Assembly (NCBI GenBank): GCA_963744735.1
Contig: CAVUVH010000005.1
Coordinates: 248,001-312,000 of the forward strand
Reading direction: 5' to 3'
DNA length: 64,000 nt
From: RPQJ01 sp963744735
GTDB taxonomy: Bacteria > Pseudomonadota > Gammaproteobacteria > Steroidobacterales > Steroidobacteraceae
Below the pieces are notes generated by a model that was given only the letters and a program-made list of their open reading frames with translations, was not told the origin of the DNA and did no database searches. The position numbers were made by a program, and so were the translations under genes. Of this stretch, positions 45,713-54,104 are shown piece after piece. How positions within the stretch are numbered: the first letter of the stretch is position 1; every line of letters begins with the position of its first letter.

Positions 45713-48370
45713 ATGAGTGGACCTGCATACTCCGGCGGAAATCGGCGGCTCCCGCTCTGGCAGCCGGCGCTCTGGCTGCTCGCGGGCACCGCCCTCACCG
45801 CCTGCACCAGCAGCGACGGCAGCGGCGGTGCGCCGCCGAGCGGCGGCCAGTCACCCGACCCGGTCGTGCTCGACTTCCCGATCGCCTACGTCAAGCGCGC
45901 GGTGCCGACCGGCGCCGCGCTGTCGCCCGACGCGCGCGAGCTGCTCGACTTCCAGCCGGGCGCGGACCTGTTCCTGCGCGACCGGGCATCGCCCTCGTCG
46001 GCCGAGCGCAACATCACTGCCGCGATCACGCAGGGCAAGGGCGATGTCCGCGACGTCGAGCCTTCGTTCGACGGCACCAGGCTGGTGTTTGCACTGCACG
46101 AGCCGGAGATCGAGGGCGCCGCCCCCGAGGACCAGCCGACCTGGGACATCTGGGAATACGACCTGGCGACCCAGCAGCTGCGCCCGGTGATCACATCGGT
46201 CACCGCGGCCCGGGAAGGACAGGATGTCGCCCCGGCCTACCTGCCCGACGGCCGCATCGTGTTCTCCTCGACGCGGCAGCGGCAATCCAAGGCCATCCTG
46301 CTCGACGAGGGCAAGCCGCAGTTCGCTGCGCAGGATGAAAGCAACAACGAACCCGCGTTCGTGCTGCACGTGATGAACGCCGACGGCACCGGCATCCGCC
46401 AGCTGTCTTTCAACCAGAGCCACGACCTCGATCCGGCGGTGCTGCCGGACGGGCGTGTCGCGTTCACCCGCTGGGATCACGCGCCGGGGCACGACGAACT
46501 GACGCTGTACACGATGCGGCCGGACGGCAGCGACCTGCAGCTGCTGTATGGCGCCCGCAGCCACGCCACCGGCACCGACGGCGAGGACATCCACTTCCTC
46601 GATCCGCGCAGCATGGCGAACGGCCGGCTGCTGGTCCGTGCGCAGCCGTTCGAGGCGCCCGACCTCGGCGGGCAGCTGCTCGAGATCGACACCGGCAACT
46701 ACGTCGAGAACACGCAGCCGACGCTGCCGAACCGCGGCGTGCTGGCCGGGCCGGCGCAGGTGCAGGCGACCGCCAACGACGTCCGCACGATCGCCGGGCC
46801 GTCGCCCGGCGGCCGCTACAACTCGGCCTTTCCGCTGCAGGACGGCAGCGGCCGGCTGTTGCTGACCTGGACACAGTGCCGGCTGCTCGAGCCGGCGACG
46901 GCGCCGGCCACGTCGCAGATCGTGCCCTGCACGGCGGACCGGCTGGCGGCCGGGACGGTGACCACCGCTGCGCCGCTCTACGGCGTGTGGATCTACGACC
47001 CGGCCCAGCGCACGCAACTGCCCGTCACCAGTCCCACCGAAGGCATCGTGTACTCGGAGGTCGTCGCGCTGCAGCCGCAGCCCCTGCCGGCGGTGCTGCT
47101 CGATCGGGTTGCCGGCGTGGACTTCGACGCCGAACTCGAGGCGGAGGGCGTCGGCATGATCGACATCCGCAGCGTCTACGACATCGCCGGCACCGATGTC
47201 GCGCCCGGCGGCATCCCGCTGCTGCGCGATCCCGCGGCGACGCTCGCCGCGCAACGGCCCGCTCGCTTCCTGCGCATCGAGAAGGCGGTCAGCCTGCCCG
47301 ACGACGAGGTGCGCGACTTCGATCGCAGCGCCTTCGGCGTGACCAGCGCCTTCGGCATGCGCGAGATCCTGGGCTATGCCCCGGTCGAGCCCGATGGATC
47401 CGTGCGCGTGAAAGTGCCGGCGGACGTCGCCTTTGCGCTGACGGTGCTCGATGCCAACGGACGGCGCATCGGGCCGCGCCACAACCACTGGCTGCAGCTG
47501 CGCGCCGGCCAGGAACTCACCTGCAACGGCTGCCATGATCCGGACAGGCCCGACTCGCACGGCCGCAGCAACCTGTTCGCGGCGGCGAATGCCGGCGCCC
47601 CCGGCACCGGCGTGCCGTTTCCGAACACGAATCCGGCGCTGTTCGCCGACTTCGGCGAGACGATGGCGCAGGTGCGCGCGCGCATCAGCTGCCAGTCCGA
47701 CTGTGCCGACCTGCTCCCCAGCACTGCGATCCGCTACACGGACGTCTGGACCGATCCGGTCGCCGCGGGACGCGCGCCGGACGCGCCGTTCAGCTACGAC
47801 TACGCGGACCTCGGGACGCCGGCGCCGACGACGCCCGACTGCGTCCTCTCCTGGCGCTCGGGCTGCCGCATCACGATCCATTACGAGCGTCACATCCATC
47901 CGTTGTGGAGCCTGCCTCGCGTCACGCTGGCGGCCGACGGCTCGGTGGCGCGGGACGACACCTGCGTGAGCTGCCATACGTCGCGCGACGCGGCGGGCGT
48001 CGCCCAGGTGCCGGCCGCACAGCTGGAACTGACCGACGGCCCCTCGGCCGACGTCCCGACCCACTTTCATGCCTATCGCGAGTTGCTCGCGACCGATGCC
48101 GAGCAGGAACTGGTCAACGGGCAGCTGCAGGACCGCCTGGTGCAGGTCGGCGTCGACCCGGTCACCGGGCTGCCGCAGTTCGCCACGGTGCCCGTGGCGC
48201 CGTCGCTGCGCGCCGGCAGCGCCAACGGCTCTGTGACGTTCTTCTCATTGTTCGGGCCCGGCGGCACGCACGCCGGCCGCCTGAGTCCCGCAGAGTTGAA
48301 GCTCGTCTCGGAATGGACCGACATCGGTGCCCAATACTTCAACGACCCATTCGCGGCGCCGCTCGATTGA
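45713..48370 (+). CDS. HzsA-related lipoprotein with PD40-type propeller and two CxxCH motifs
   Basis: Complete 885-residue protein. Lipoprotein signal MSGPAYSGGNRRLPLWQPALWLLAGTALTAC. Residues 100-330 contain WD40/PD40-type repeats (DVEPSFDGTRLVFALHE, DVAPAYLPDGRIVFSSTRQ, DLDPAVLPDGRVAFTRWDH, LYTMRPDGSDLQLLYG), as in TolB. The later part has the layout of the hydrazine synthase alpha-subunit middle domain found widely outside anammox bacteria (EILGYAPVEPDGSVRVKVPADVAFALTVLDANGRRI), ending in heme-type motifs LTCNGCHDP (about residue 603) and DTCVSCHTS (about residue 750). There is no evidence for hydrazine chemistry. The start at 45713 gives the lipobox; the frame is open further upstream but without a signal. 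It leads the plus-strand operon; the next gene overlaps its stop. Confidence 0.85.
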   Translation: MSGPAYSGGNRRLPLWQPALWLLAGTALTACTSSDGSGGAPPSGGQSPDPVVLDFPIAYVKRAVPTGAALSPDARELLDFQPGADLFLRDRASPSSAERNITAAITQGKGDVRDVEPSFDGTRLVFALHEPEIEGAAPEDQPTWDIWEYDLATQQLRPVITSVTAAREGQDVAPAYLPDGRIVFSSTRQRQSKAILLDEGKPQFAAQDESNNEPAFVLHVMNADGTGIRQLSFNQSHDLDPAVLPDGRVAFTRWDHAPGHDELTLYTMRPDGSDLQLLYGARSHATGTDGEDIHFLDPRSMANGRLLVRAQPFEAPDLGGQLLEIDTGNYVENTQPTLPNRGVLAGPAQVQATANDVRTIAGPSPGGRYNSAFPLQDGSGRLLLTWTQCRLLEPATAPATSQIVPCTADRLAAGTVTTAAPLYGVWIYDPAQRTQLPVTSPTEGIVYSEVVALQPQPLPAVLLDRVAGVDFDAELEAEGVGMIDIRSVYDIAGTDVAPGGIPLLRDPAATLAAQRPARFLRIEKAVSLPDDEVRDFDRSAFGVTSAFGMREILGYAPVEPDGSVRVKVPADVAFALTVLDANGRRIGPRHNHWLQLRAGQELTCNGCHDPDRPDSHGRSNLFAAANAGAPGTGVPFPNTNPALFADFGETMAQVRARISCQSDCADLLPSTAIRYTDVWTDPVAAGRAPDAPFSYDYADLGTPAPTTPDCVLSWRSGCRITIHYERHIHPLWSLPRVTLAADGSVARDDTCVSCHTSRDAAGVAQVPAAQLELTDGPSADVPTHFHAYRELLATDAEQELVNGQLQDRLVQVGVDPVTGLPQFATVPVAPSLRAGSANGSVTFFSLFGPGGTHAGRLSPAELKLVSEWTDIGAQYFNDPFAAPLD

Positions 48371-49125
48371 ACCGTTACCGACTCTGCTCCCTGCTGGCCT
48401 GCTGTCTCGCGCTGCTCTGCGCGGGTCACGCTGCGCACGCGCGGGGGGCAAAGACGCCGGCGACGGTGGTCGTGCAGGACGCCTACGTCGACCTGCGCAC
48501 GGGACCAGGCCGCGGCTTCCCGGCCACGCGCTCCGTCGAACGCAACTCCAGCATCCAGCTGCTGCGCCAGCGCACCGACTGGATCAAGGTGCGCACCGCC
48601 GACGGCCGCGAAGGCTGGGTCCACCGCGCGCAACTCGAGCGCACGCTGACGCCGGGCGGCGCCGAAGTGCGCGTCGCGGGCCCGACCCCGGAAGCGCGCA
48701 CTGATCACCACTGGGAAGTCGGCCTTGGCACCGGCGACTTCGGCGGCGCCAACGTCGTCACCGTGAATGGCGCGTATGCGCTGACCTCGAACCTGCTGCT
48801 GCGGGCGGACGTGAGCCACCTGCTGGGCGACTACTCGAACGGCTGGCTCGGAACGGCCGGCATCGCGCACGTGATCATGCCGGCCTGGCGCGTGTCGCCA
48901 TTCTTCGGCATCGGTGGCGGCGTGCTGACCGTGTCGCCGAAAGCCACGCTGGTCCAGGCCGAGGACCGCACCGACAGCGTCGCGTACGCGGCCATCGGCG
49001 CCCGCGGCTTCCTGACCAACCGCTTCCTGCTGCAGGCGGAATACCGCAGCTACGTCGTGTTCACGAGCCGCGACGAGAACGAGGAGATCGACGCATGGAC
49101 CGTGGGCTTCACCTACTTCTTCTGA
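48367..49125 (+). CDS. Outer-membrane beta-barrel protein with N-terminal bacterial SH3 domain
   Basis: A TTG start at 48367 overlaps the upstream stop (TTGA) and gives a good signal peptide: LNRYRLCSLLACCLALLCAGHAAHA. Residues 30-95 are a bacterial SH3 (SH3b) domain, VVQDAYVDLRTGPGRGFPATRSVERNSSIQLLRQRTDWIKVRTADGREGWVHRAQLERTL, a fold that binds peptidoglycan stem peptides or protein partners. Residues 110-252 are alternating amphipathic strands (HHWEVGLGTGDFGGANVVTVNGAYALTSNLLLRADVSHLLG...RFLLQAEYRSYVVFTSRDENEEIDAWTVGFTYFF) ending in Phe, typical of a small outer-membrane barrel. The C-terminus overlaps the next gene by 31 bases in another frame. It probably anchors the outer membrane to the cell wall. 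Confidence 0.83.
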   Translation: MNRYRLCSLLACCLALLCAGHAAHARGAKTPATVVVQDAYVDLRTGPGRGFPATRSVERNSSIQLLRQRTDWIKVRTADGREGWVHRAQLERTLTPGGAEVRVAGPTPEARTDHHWEVGLGTGDFGGANVVTVNGAYALTSNLLLRADVSHLLGDYSNGWLGTAGIAHVIMPAWRVSPFFGIGGGVLTVSPKATLVQAEDRTDSVAYAAIGARGFLTNRFLLQAEYRSYVVFTSRDENEEIDAWTVGFTYFF

Positions 49126-49763
49126 CGGCCATCGCCGCCGCGTCTGCGCTGCCGGTGACGGCCGCCGCGCAGTCGGCCGCCGATCCGTCGGCGCTGCCGG
49201 CGCAGCAGCCGCAGGTCGTCGAACCGGCCGTCGAGCGGCGCGACGTCGAGCCCGCCGGCATCGACACCGAGAACTTCGAGGCGGGACTGTTCGTCGGCAC
49301 CATCAGCATCGAGGACTTTGGCTCGAGCCTGCTGTACGGCGGCCGCATCGCCTACCACTTCACCGAGGACCTGTTCGCCGAGGCGACGATCGGCACGGCC
49401 GAGGCCGGCCGCACCAGCTACGAGGACCTGAGTGGCTCGGTCGACCTGCTGACCGACAGCCAGCGCCAGTTCACCTACTACGACCTCGCGCTGGGCTGGA
49501 ATGCCCTGCCGGGCGAGGTGTTCTTCGGCGGCACGCGCGCCATGCCGAGCGCGATCTACTTCACGCTCGGCGCCGGCAGCACCCGCTTCGCCGATGACGA
49601 CCACTTCACCGTTGCGCTCGGCGCGGGCTTCCGCGTCCTGGCCAGCGACTGGCTCGCCGTGCACTTCGACGTGCGCAACCACATGTTCGAGAGCGACCTG
49701 CTGGGCAGCAACAAGACGACGCAGAACCTGCAGGCCAGCTTCGGCCTCACGGCCTTCTTCTGA
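49095..49763 (+). CDS. Outer-membrane beta-barrel protein (OMP_myx_plus-like)
   Basis: Complete 222-residue protein. MDRGLHLLLLTAIAAASALPVTAAAQSAA is a signal peptide. PAVERRDVEPAGIDTENFEAGLFVGTISIEDFGSSLLYGGRIAYHFTEDLFAEATIG matches the start of the 'outer membrane beta-barrel domain' family that was first noted in myxobacteria, where members accompany AgmX/Glt-type genes. Further strands run to the terminal NLQASFGLTAFF. The start lies inside the end of the preceding gene (31-base overlap), so the two barrel proteins are probably translationally coupled and made in similar amounts. Function unknown; an outer-membrane partner for the ExbB/ExbD/AgmX machine is a reasonable guess. Confidence 0.82.
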   Translation: MDRGLHLLLLTAIAAASALPVTAAAQSAADPSALPAQQPQVVEPAVERRDVEPAGIDTENFEAGLFVGTISIEDFGSSLLYGGRIAYHFTEDLFAEATIGTAEAGRTSYEDLSGSVDLLTDSQRQFTYYDLALGWNALPGEVFFGGTRAMPSAIYFTLGAGSTRFADDDHFTVALGAGFRVLASDWLAVHFDVRNHMFESDLLGSNKTTQNLQASFGLTAFF

Positions 49764-49773
49764 GGACATCGCA

Positions 49774-50271
49774 ATGCGCCTGACCCATATCGTGGCCTTG
49801 CTGGCGATCCTGCTCTGCGCCGCGCCGCCGGCCGCAGCGGCGGTGAACCCGGGCGCTCCGGCACCCGCCTTCACGCTGGCGGCCCGTGACGGCGGCAAGC
49901 TCAGCCTGGCGGACCTGAAGGGCCAGGTCGTCATGATCAATTTCTGGGCGACCTGGTGCGGTCCGTGCCGCCAGGAGATGCCTTTGCTCGCGCAACTGCA
50001 CGACAAGTACGAGCCGCTCGGCTTCACCATGCTCGGCGTCAACGTCGAGCCGGACAGCGCCGCGGCAGTGGCATGGCTCAAGGGCGTGCCGGTGACCTTT
50101 CCGATCCTGTTCGACACCGACAGCGCGGTGGCCGGGAGCTTCGGCGTCGAGGGCATGCCGAGCTCCGTGCTGGTCGACCGCAATGGGCAGGTGCGCTACA
50201 TCCACCGCGGCTACAAGCCGGGGGACGAGGCGAAATACGCGGACATGATCCGCAGCCTGGTCAAGGAGTAA
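49774..50271 (+). CDS. TlpA-family thiol-disulfide oxidoreductase (second copy in the cluster)
   Basis: Complete 165-residue exported thioredoxin. Signal peptide MRLTHIVALLAILLCAAPPAAAA; then NPGAPAPAFTLAARDGGKLSLADLKGQVVMINFWATWCGPCRQEMPLLAQLHDKYEPLGFTMLGVNVEP with redox site WCGPC at residues 61-65, and VEGMPSSVLVDRNGQVRYIHRGYKPGDEAKY with the cis-Pro in MPSS. It starts 11 bases after the barrel gene and is followed after three bases by the DUF4266 gene. It is clearly distinct from the riboswitch-controlled TlpA at 37.1-37.7 kb. It likely reduces apocytochrome CxxCH or other cysteines of the cluster's exported proteins. Confidence 0.93.
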   Translation: MRLTHIVALLAILLCAAPPAAAAVNPGAPAPAFTLAARDGGKLSLADLKGQVVMINFWATWCGPCRQEMPLLAQLHDKYEPLGFTMLGVNVEPDSAAAVAWLKGVPVTFPILFDTDSAVAGSFGVEGMPSSVLVDRNGQVRYIHRGYKPGDEAKYADMIRSLVKE

Positions 50272-50274
50272 GCC

Positions 50275-50505
50275 ATGCGCAATCGCAGTCGCATCGCGCT
50301 CGCCTGTCTCGCCCTGCTGGCCGCCAGCGGCTGCAGCAGCGTCGAGCCCTGGGTGAAGCCGTATGAGCGGCAGTACTTCGCCGACGTGATCATGTCGAAC
50401 GAGCGCGACCCCGTCTCCGGCGCCTACATCGGCCACGTCTTCGAGGCCCGCGAGGGCGCGCGCGGCGCGACCGGCAGCCACGGTGGCGGCTGCGGCTGCA
50501 ACTGA
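50275..50505 (+). CDS. Small DUF4266-family lipoprotein
   Basis: Complete 76-residue protein: MRNRSRIALACLALLAASGCSSVEPWVKPYERQYFADVIMSNERDPVSGAYIGHVFEAREGARGATG... ends in a Gly/Cys-rich GCGCN. The lipobox LAASGC gives a lipid-anchored Cys20. VKPYERxxxAxxxM and HVFEAREGARGA are the conserved parts of DUF4266. The family is nearly always found beside a DUF3570 barrel gene, as here (the next gene), and often with ApbE and a thioredoxin, both present in this cluster. Confidence 0.92.
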   Translation: MRNRSRIALACLALLAASGCSSVEPWVKPYERQYFADVIMSNERDPVSGAYIGHVFEAREGARGATGSHGGGCGCN

Positions 50506-50516
50506 GGCGACAGCAG

Positions 50517-51669
50517 ATGTTCCGTCCGTGCATCCGTCTGCGTCGGCGTGGCCTGGTTCGGCAGCGCCCTGCTCGTGGCAGCCGGCGCAACCGCGGCCGT
50601 GCTGCCGGAGGACCGCGCCGACGTGCTGTACCACCGCTATGACGGCGGCGGCGTGACGGTCGACGGGCCGTCGGTGCTGCTGCGCAAGAAGTTCGACGAG
50701 AAGTACTCGGTCTCGGGCAACGTCTACGTCGACATGGTGTCGAGCGCTTCGATCGACGTGATGACCACCGCCAGCCCGTACACCGAAGAGCGCACGCAGG
50801 GCAGCCTCGGCTTCGACCTGCTGCAGGGCAAGACCCAGTACAGCGTCAGCTACACGCTGAGCGACGAGAGCGACTACACGGCCAATACGGCGAGCTTCGA
50901 TGTCAGCCAGGACATCCTCGGCGACCTCACGACCATCTCCTTCGGCTTCAGCCAGGGCTGGGACGAAGTGCGCAAGAACGGCGACAGCGCGTTCGAGCGA
51001 AGACATCGACCGGCGCAACTACCGCTTCGGCCTGCAGCAGATCCTGACGCCGCGCCTGATGATGGGCCTGAACTACGAGGTCATCACGGACGAGGGGTTT
51101 CTCAACAACCCGTACCGCTCGGTGCGGTTCCTCGACGAGTCGAGCCCGCGCGGCTTCTCGTTCCAGCCCGAGGTCTACCCGCGGACGCGCACCAGCAATG
51201 CCGTCTCGCTGAATGCCCGGTACTACCTGCCCTATCGCGCCGCGGTGCATGGCGAGTACCGCTACTTCACGGACACCTGGGGCATCGACGCCAACACGCT
51301 CTCGGTCGGATACACGCACCCGTGGGGCAAGCAGTGGATCTTCGAGCTCGGCTACCGCTGGTATGACCAGTCGGCGGCCGACTTCTACTCGGACCTGTTC
51401 CCGCGCGAGAGCGCGCAGAACTTCCTCGCGCGCGACAAGGAACTCAGCACCTTCACCAGCCACATGTTCAGCGTCGGCGCGACCTACGAGCTGCCGTCGC
51501 TTCGGCTGGGAACGCATCCAGCGTTCGACCATCAACCTGTTCTACGACCGGATGCTGTTCGACTACGACGATTTCCGCGACATCACTCGCCGGTGGCGCG
51601 CCGGGCACCGAGGCGCTTTACAGCTTCGAGGCGGACGTCTTCCGGATCTTCTGGTCCGGCTGGTTCTAG
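50517..51669 (+). pseudogene. DUF3570-family outer-membrane protein (about four frameshifts in this sequence)
   Basis: The ATG at 50517 is followed, after one extra base near 50535, by the signal peptide SVCVGVAWFGSALLVAAGATAAVLPEDRADVLYHRYDGGGVTVDGPSVLLRKKFDEKYSVSGNVYVDMVSSASIDVMTTASPYTEERTQ, the DUF3570 hallmark. Breaks near 51000, 51500 and 51590 lead through RRNYRFGLQQILTPRLMMGLNYEVITDEGFLNNPYRSVRFLD, LPYRAAVHGEYRYFTDTWGIDANTLSVGYTHPW and WERIQRSTINLFYDRMLFDYDDFRDIT to the barrel end EALYSFEADVFRIFWSGWF at 51669. Corrected length is about 380 residues. It forms a pair with the DUF4266 lipoprotein. The 3' end overlaps the convergent ATP-grasp gene if that gene runs to 51583. Confidence 0.88.
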
Positions 51670-52611
51670 TTCATAGCCGCGGCAGCGCTCGACCAGCAGT
51701 CGCGCCAGGCGGTCCGCACTGCCGGGCGCATGCGCGAAGAACAGCGACGGCTCGGTCAGTTCCAGCTCGAGCAGCACCGGCGCGCCCGCGGCATCGCGCA
51801 CCATGTCGATGCGTGCATACAGCGGCGCCGCGAAGGGAATGGCGGCATGCGCCGCGGCAGCGAGCCGGCGCTCGTCCTCGCCGGGATCGCGCCGCGTGAT
51901 CTCCTCCGGTGCAAACAGCCCGGCCACCAGCGCGGCATCGAGCTGCAGCAGCGGCCCCTTGCGGATCGCATGACTCGGCTCGCCCGCAAAATAGATCAGC
52001 GCGGTCTCGCCCAGCCGGTCGACGCTCGCGAGGTACGGCTGCAGCATGGCACTGCGCCGTTCCGTCGCGACCAGCCGCGCCAGGTGCTCGAGTCCCCGCG
52101 CGGCATCCTCATTGCGGTAGCGCGCGGTGTCGCGCGAGCCCGCGCCGACCGTGGGCTTGACCACGAACTGGTCGAACGGCAGTTCCCGGCCTGCCGAAAG
52201 CGAGCCGTCGCCACCGTGCAGGAAGGACTGCAGCGCCAGCGCCGGGTCTTCGCCGGGCTCGACGAAGCGCGTCGGCACCACCGCGACACCCGCGCCGTGC
52301 AGGTGCTGCAGGTAGTGCTTGTCGGTGTTCCACTCGACCACTTCCGGCGGATTGAACAGGCGCGTCTGCGCCGCGCAGCGCCGGGCCCACTGGCGGAACT
52401 CGACGATCCGCTCGACGTAATCCCAGGTCGAGCGCAGGACCGCCACGTCAAACGTCGACCAGTCGACCTGCGGATCGTCCCAGCAGGGCGTGGCGACGCG
52501 TGCACCCACCCGCCGCAACGCCTCGGCCAGCGGCGGCAGGTCCTCGTCGAGCGCCAGGGCTTCGCGCGCGCTGACCAGCGCCACGTGCGGCAATGCCTGC
52601 TCGCGGCTCAT
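51583..52611 (-). CDS. ATP-grasp enzyme (RimK/glutathione-synthetase-like)
   Basis: Start MSREQALPHVALVSAREALALDEDLPPLAEALRRVGARVATPCWDDPQVDWSTFDVAVLRSTWDYVERIVEF at 52611. VLRSTWDY is a family-typical motif. FDQFVVKPTVGAGSRDTARY is the ATP-grasp lysine/glycine loop, MLQPYLASV...GETALIYFAGEPSHAIRKGP is the central sheet, and ARIDMVRD...APVLLELELTEPSLFFAH supplies the Mg-binding acidic residues (E-L-E-L-T-E-P). Such enzymes ligate amino acids or peptides; the substrate is unknown. The frame stays open to 51583, which would overlap the convergent DUF3570 gene by 87 bases; the natural end may be near 51665 (after RCRGYEL). Its ATG overlaps the PPK2 stop (ATGA). Confidence 0.82.
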   Translation of the reverse strand: MSREQALPHVALVSAREALALDEDLPPLAEALRRVGARVATPCWDDPQVDWSTFDVAVLRSTWDYVERIVEFRQWARRCAAQTRLFNPPEVVEWNTDKHYLQHLHGAGVAVVPTRFVEPGEDPALALQSFLHGGDGSLSAGRELPFDQFVVKPTVGAGSRDTARYRNEDAARGLEHLARLVATERRSAMLQPYLASVDRLGETALIYFAGEPSHAIRKGPLLQLDAALVAGLFAPEEITRRDPGEDERRLAAAAHAAIPFAAPLYARIDMVRDAAGAPVLLELELTEPSLFFAHAPGSADRLARLLVERCRGYELEPAGPEDPEDVRLEAVKRLGARRATGE

Positions 52612-54095
52612 CCGAGCGCCGCCTCGATGCGGGCCAGCCAGCCCGCGCAGGACCGTGAGCCGGGCGTGGCGCTTGTCATCGGCCGGCACCACGACCCACG
52701 GCGCCGCGGCGTGCTGGTGCGGGCGATCATCTCGCGCGCCGCGGCCTGGTACGGGTTCCAGAGCTTGCGGTTGGCCCAGTCCTCCGGATCCACCTTGAAG
52801 CGCTTCAGCGGATCGCGGTCGCGCTCGGCGAAGCGCTCGAGCTGCTCGCCCTTGCCGACCGACAGCCAGAACTTGGCGACGATCACCCGGTGCTCATGCA
52901 GTTGCCGCTCGAACTCGTTGATCTCGGCATACGCGCGACGCCAGTCGGGCGGGCGGGCAAACCCGCGGACACGCTCGACCAGCACGCGGCCGTACCAGCT
53001 GCGATCGAAGATGGTGTAGCTGCCGCGCGGCGGCAGCTGCCGCCAGAATCGCCAGAGGTATGGATGTGAGAGCTCGTCCGGGGTCGGCGCGGACACCGGC
53101 ACGACGCGGAACTGGCGCGCATCCAGCGCCGCCGTGATCCGCCGGATCGCGCCGCCCTTGCCGGCGGCGTCCATGCCCTCGAAGACCACCACCACCGCGT
53201 GTCGCGCAAAGCGCTTGCGCCGCGACAGCAGGGCGAGGCGGCCCTGCAGGCGTTCGAGTTCCTGGTCGTAGCCGGCGTCGTCGAGCGACGGCGATGGCGC
53301 GCGGCTCGGCAGCGGCCGGCGCAGGGCGGCGATCGGGCAGGCGCGCCAGCGGGCGGCTGCGCGGCCCGCGGGCGGCCGGCGGCTCAGCGCGGCCAGCAGG
53401 CGGCGGCCGACCTCGAGCGCGCGGTGCTCACGGTCGCTGCCGTCGATGACCGCCCACGGCGCCAGCGGCGTGTCGGTGGCGGCCAGCGTGCGCTCGAAGG
53501 CGCGCTCGACACGCGCGTAGTGGCGCGCCAGCCAGCGGTCCTCGGCGGTGACGCGCCAGCGCGTGGTCTTGTCGGCGGCAAGCTTCTCCAGCCGCTTCTG
53601 CTGCGTGCCCGGCGCCACGTGCAGGTGCACCTTGCACAGCGCAACGCCGTCCCGCACGAGCATCTCCTCGAGCTGCCGGATGCGCTCGAGGTCGCGCCCG
53701 GGCGTATCGGGCGAGTGCGTGGCGATCAGGCCGGCCGCAGCCAGCAGGGCTTCCTGGTACCAGCCGCCGTGCAGGATCGCGCTGCGCCCGCGTGCCGGCA
53801 GTGTCTGCCAGTAACGCCACAGCACGGGCCGCTCGCGCTCCACGTCGTTGCGCCGGCCAAAGCCGAAGACCGTGACGAGCTTGGGGTCGAGCCATGCCAG
53901 CAGTTCGTTGACCACTTCGCTGCGACCGGCGCCCGGAATGCCGGTGACGATCATCACCGCCGCGTGACTGCGGGCATCGCGCAAGCGGACCTGCGCGTCG
54001 AGCAGCCGGTCCTGCAGGAGCGGCAGCTGCTGCTCGTACTGCTTGCGTGTCAGGCGGCGCCCGCTCAGGGCCTCGTGGAGTCGACGGTCAGCCAC
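52608..54095 (-). CDS. Two-domain PPK2-family polyphosphate kinase (polyphosphate:AMP phosphotransferase type)
   Basis: 495 residues holding two PPK2 modules. The C-terminal one is complete: Walker A FEGMDAAGKGGAIRRITAALD, ARQFRVVPVSAPTPDELSHPYLWRFWRQLPPRGSYTIFDRSWYGRVLVERV (Walker B and lid), and RFKVDPEDWANRKLWNPYQAA. The N-terminal module has a degenerate P-loop (TGIPGAGRSEVVNELLAWL) and LHGGWYQEALL, as in tandem PAP enzymes that phosphorylate AMP with polyphosphate. Near 52720 and 52650 two compensating shifts scramble about 25 residues: the expected VVVPADDKRHARLTVL lies in another frame, and the normal end AGWLARIEAALG is in frame again. It starts nine bases after aguA and overlaps the ATP-grasp gene. 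Confidence 0.9.
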   Translation of the reverse strand: MADRRLHEALSGRRLTRKQYEQQLPLLQDRLLDAQVRLRDARSHAAVMIVTGIPGAGRSEVVNELLAWLDPKLVTVFGFGRRNDVERERPVLWRYWQTLPARGRSAILHGGWYQEALLAAAGLIATHSPDTPGRDLERIRQLEEMLVRDGVALCKVHLHVAPGTQQKRLEKLAADKTTRWRVTAEDRWLARHYARVERAFERTLAATDTPLAPWAVIDGSDREHRALEVGRRLLAALSRRPPAGRAAARWRACPIAALRRPLPSRAPSPSLDDAGYDQELERLQGRLALLSRRKRFARHAVVVVFEGMDAAGKGGAIRRITAALDARQFRVVPVSAPTPDELSHPYLWRFWRQLPPRGSYTIFDRSWYGRVLVERVRGFARPPDWRRAYAEINEFERQLHEHRVIVAKFWLSVGKGEQLERFAERDRDPLKRFKVDPEDWANRKLWNPYQAAAREMIARTSTPRRRGSWCRPMTSATPGSRSCAGWLARIEAALG

Positions 54096-54104
54096 GCTGC
54101 AGCC

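Noticed and set aside
45851..48070. 739-codon minus-strand open frame opposite the HzsA-like gene
   Set aside because: The plus strand encodes a clean lipoprotein with propeller repeats and CxxCH motifs; the antisense product is low-complexity Arg/Val/Gly sequence.
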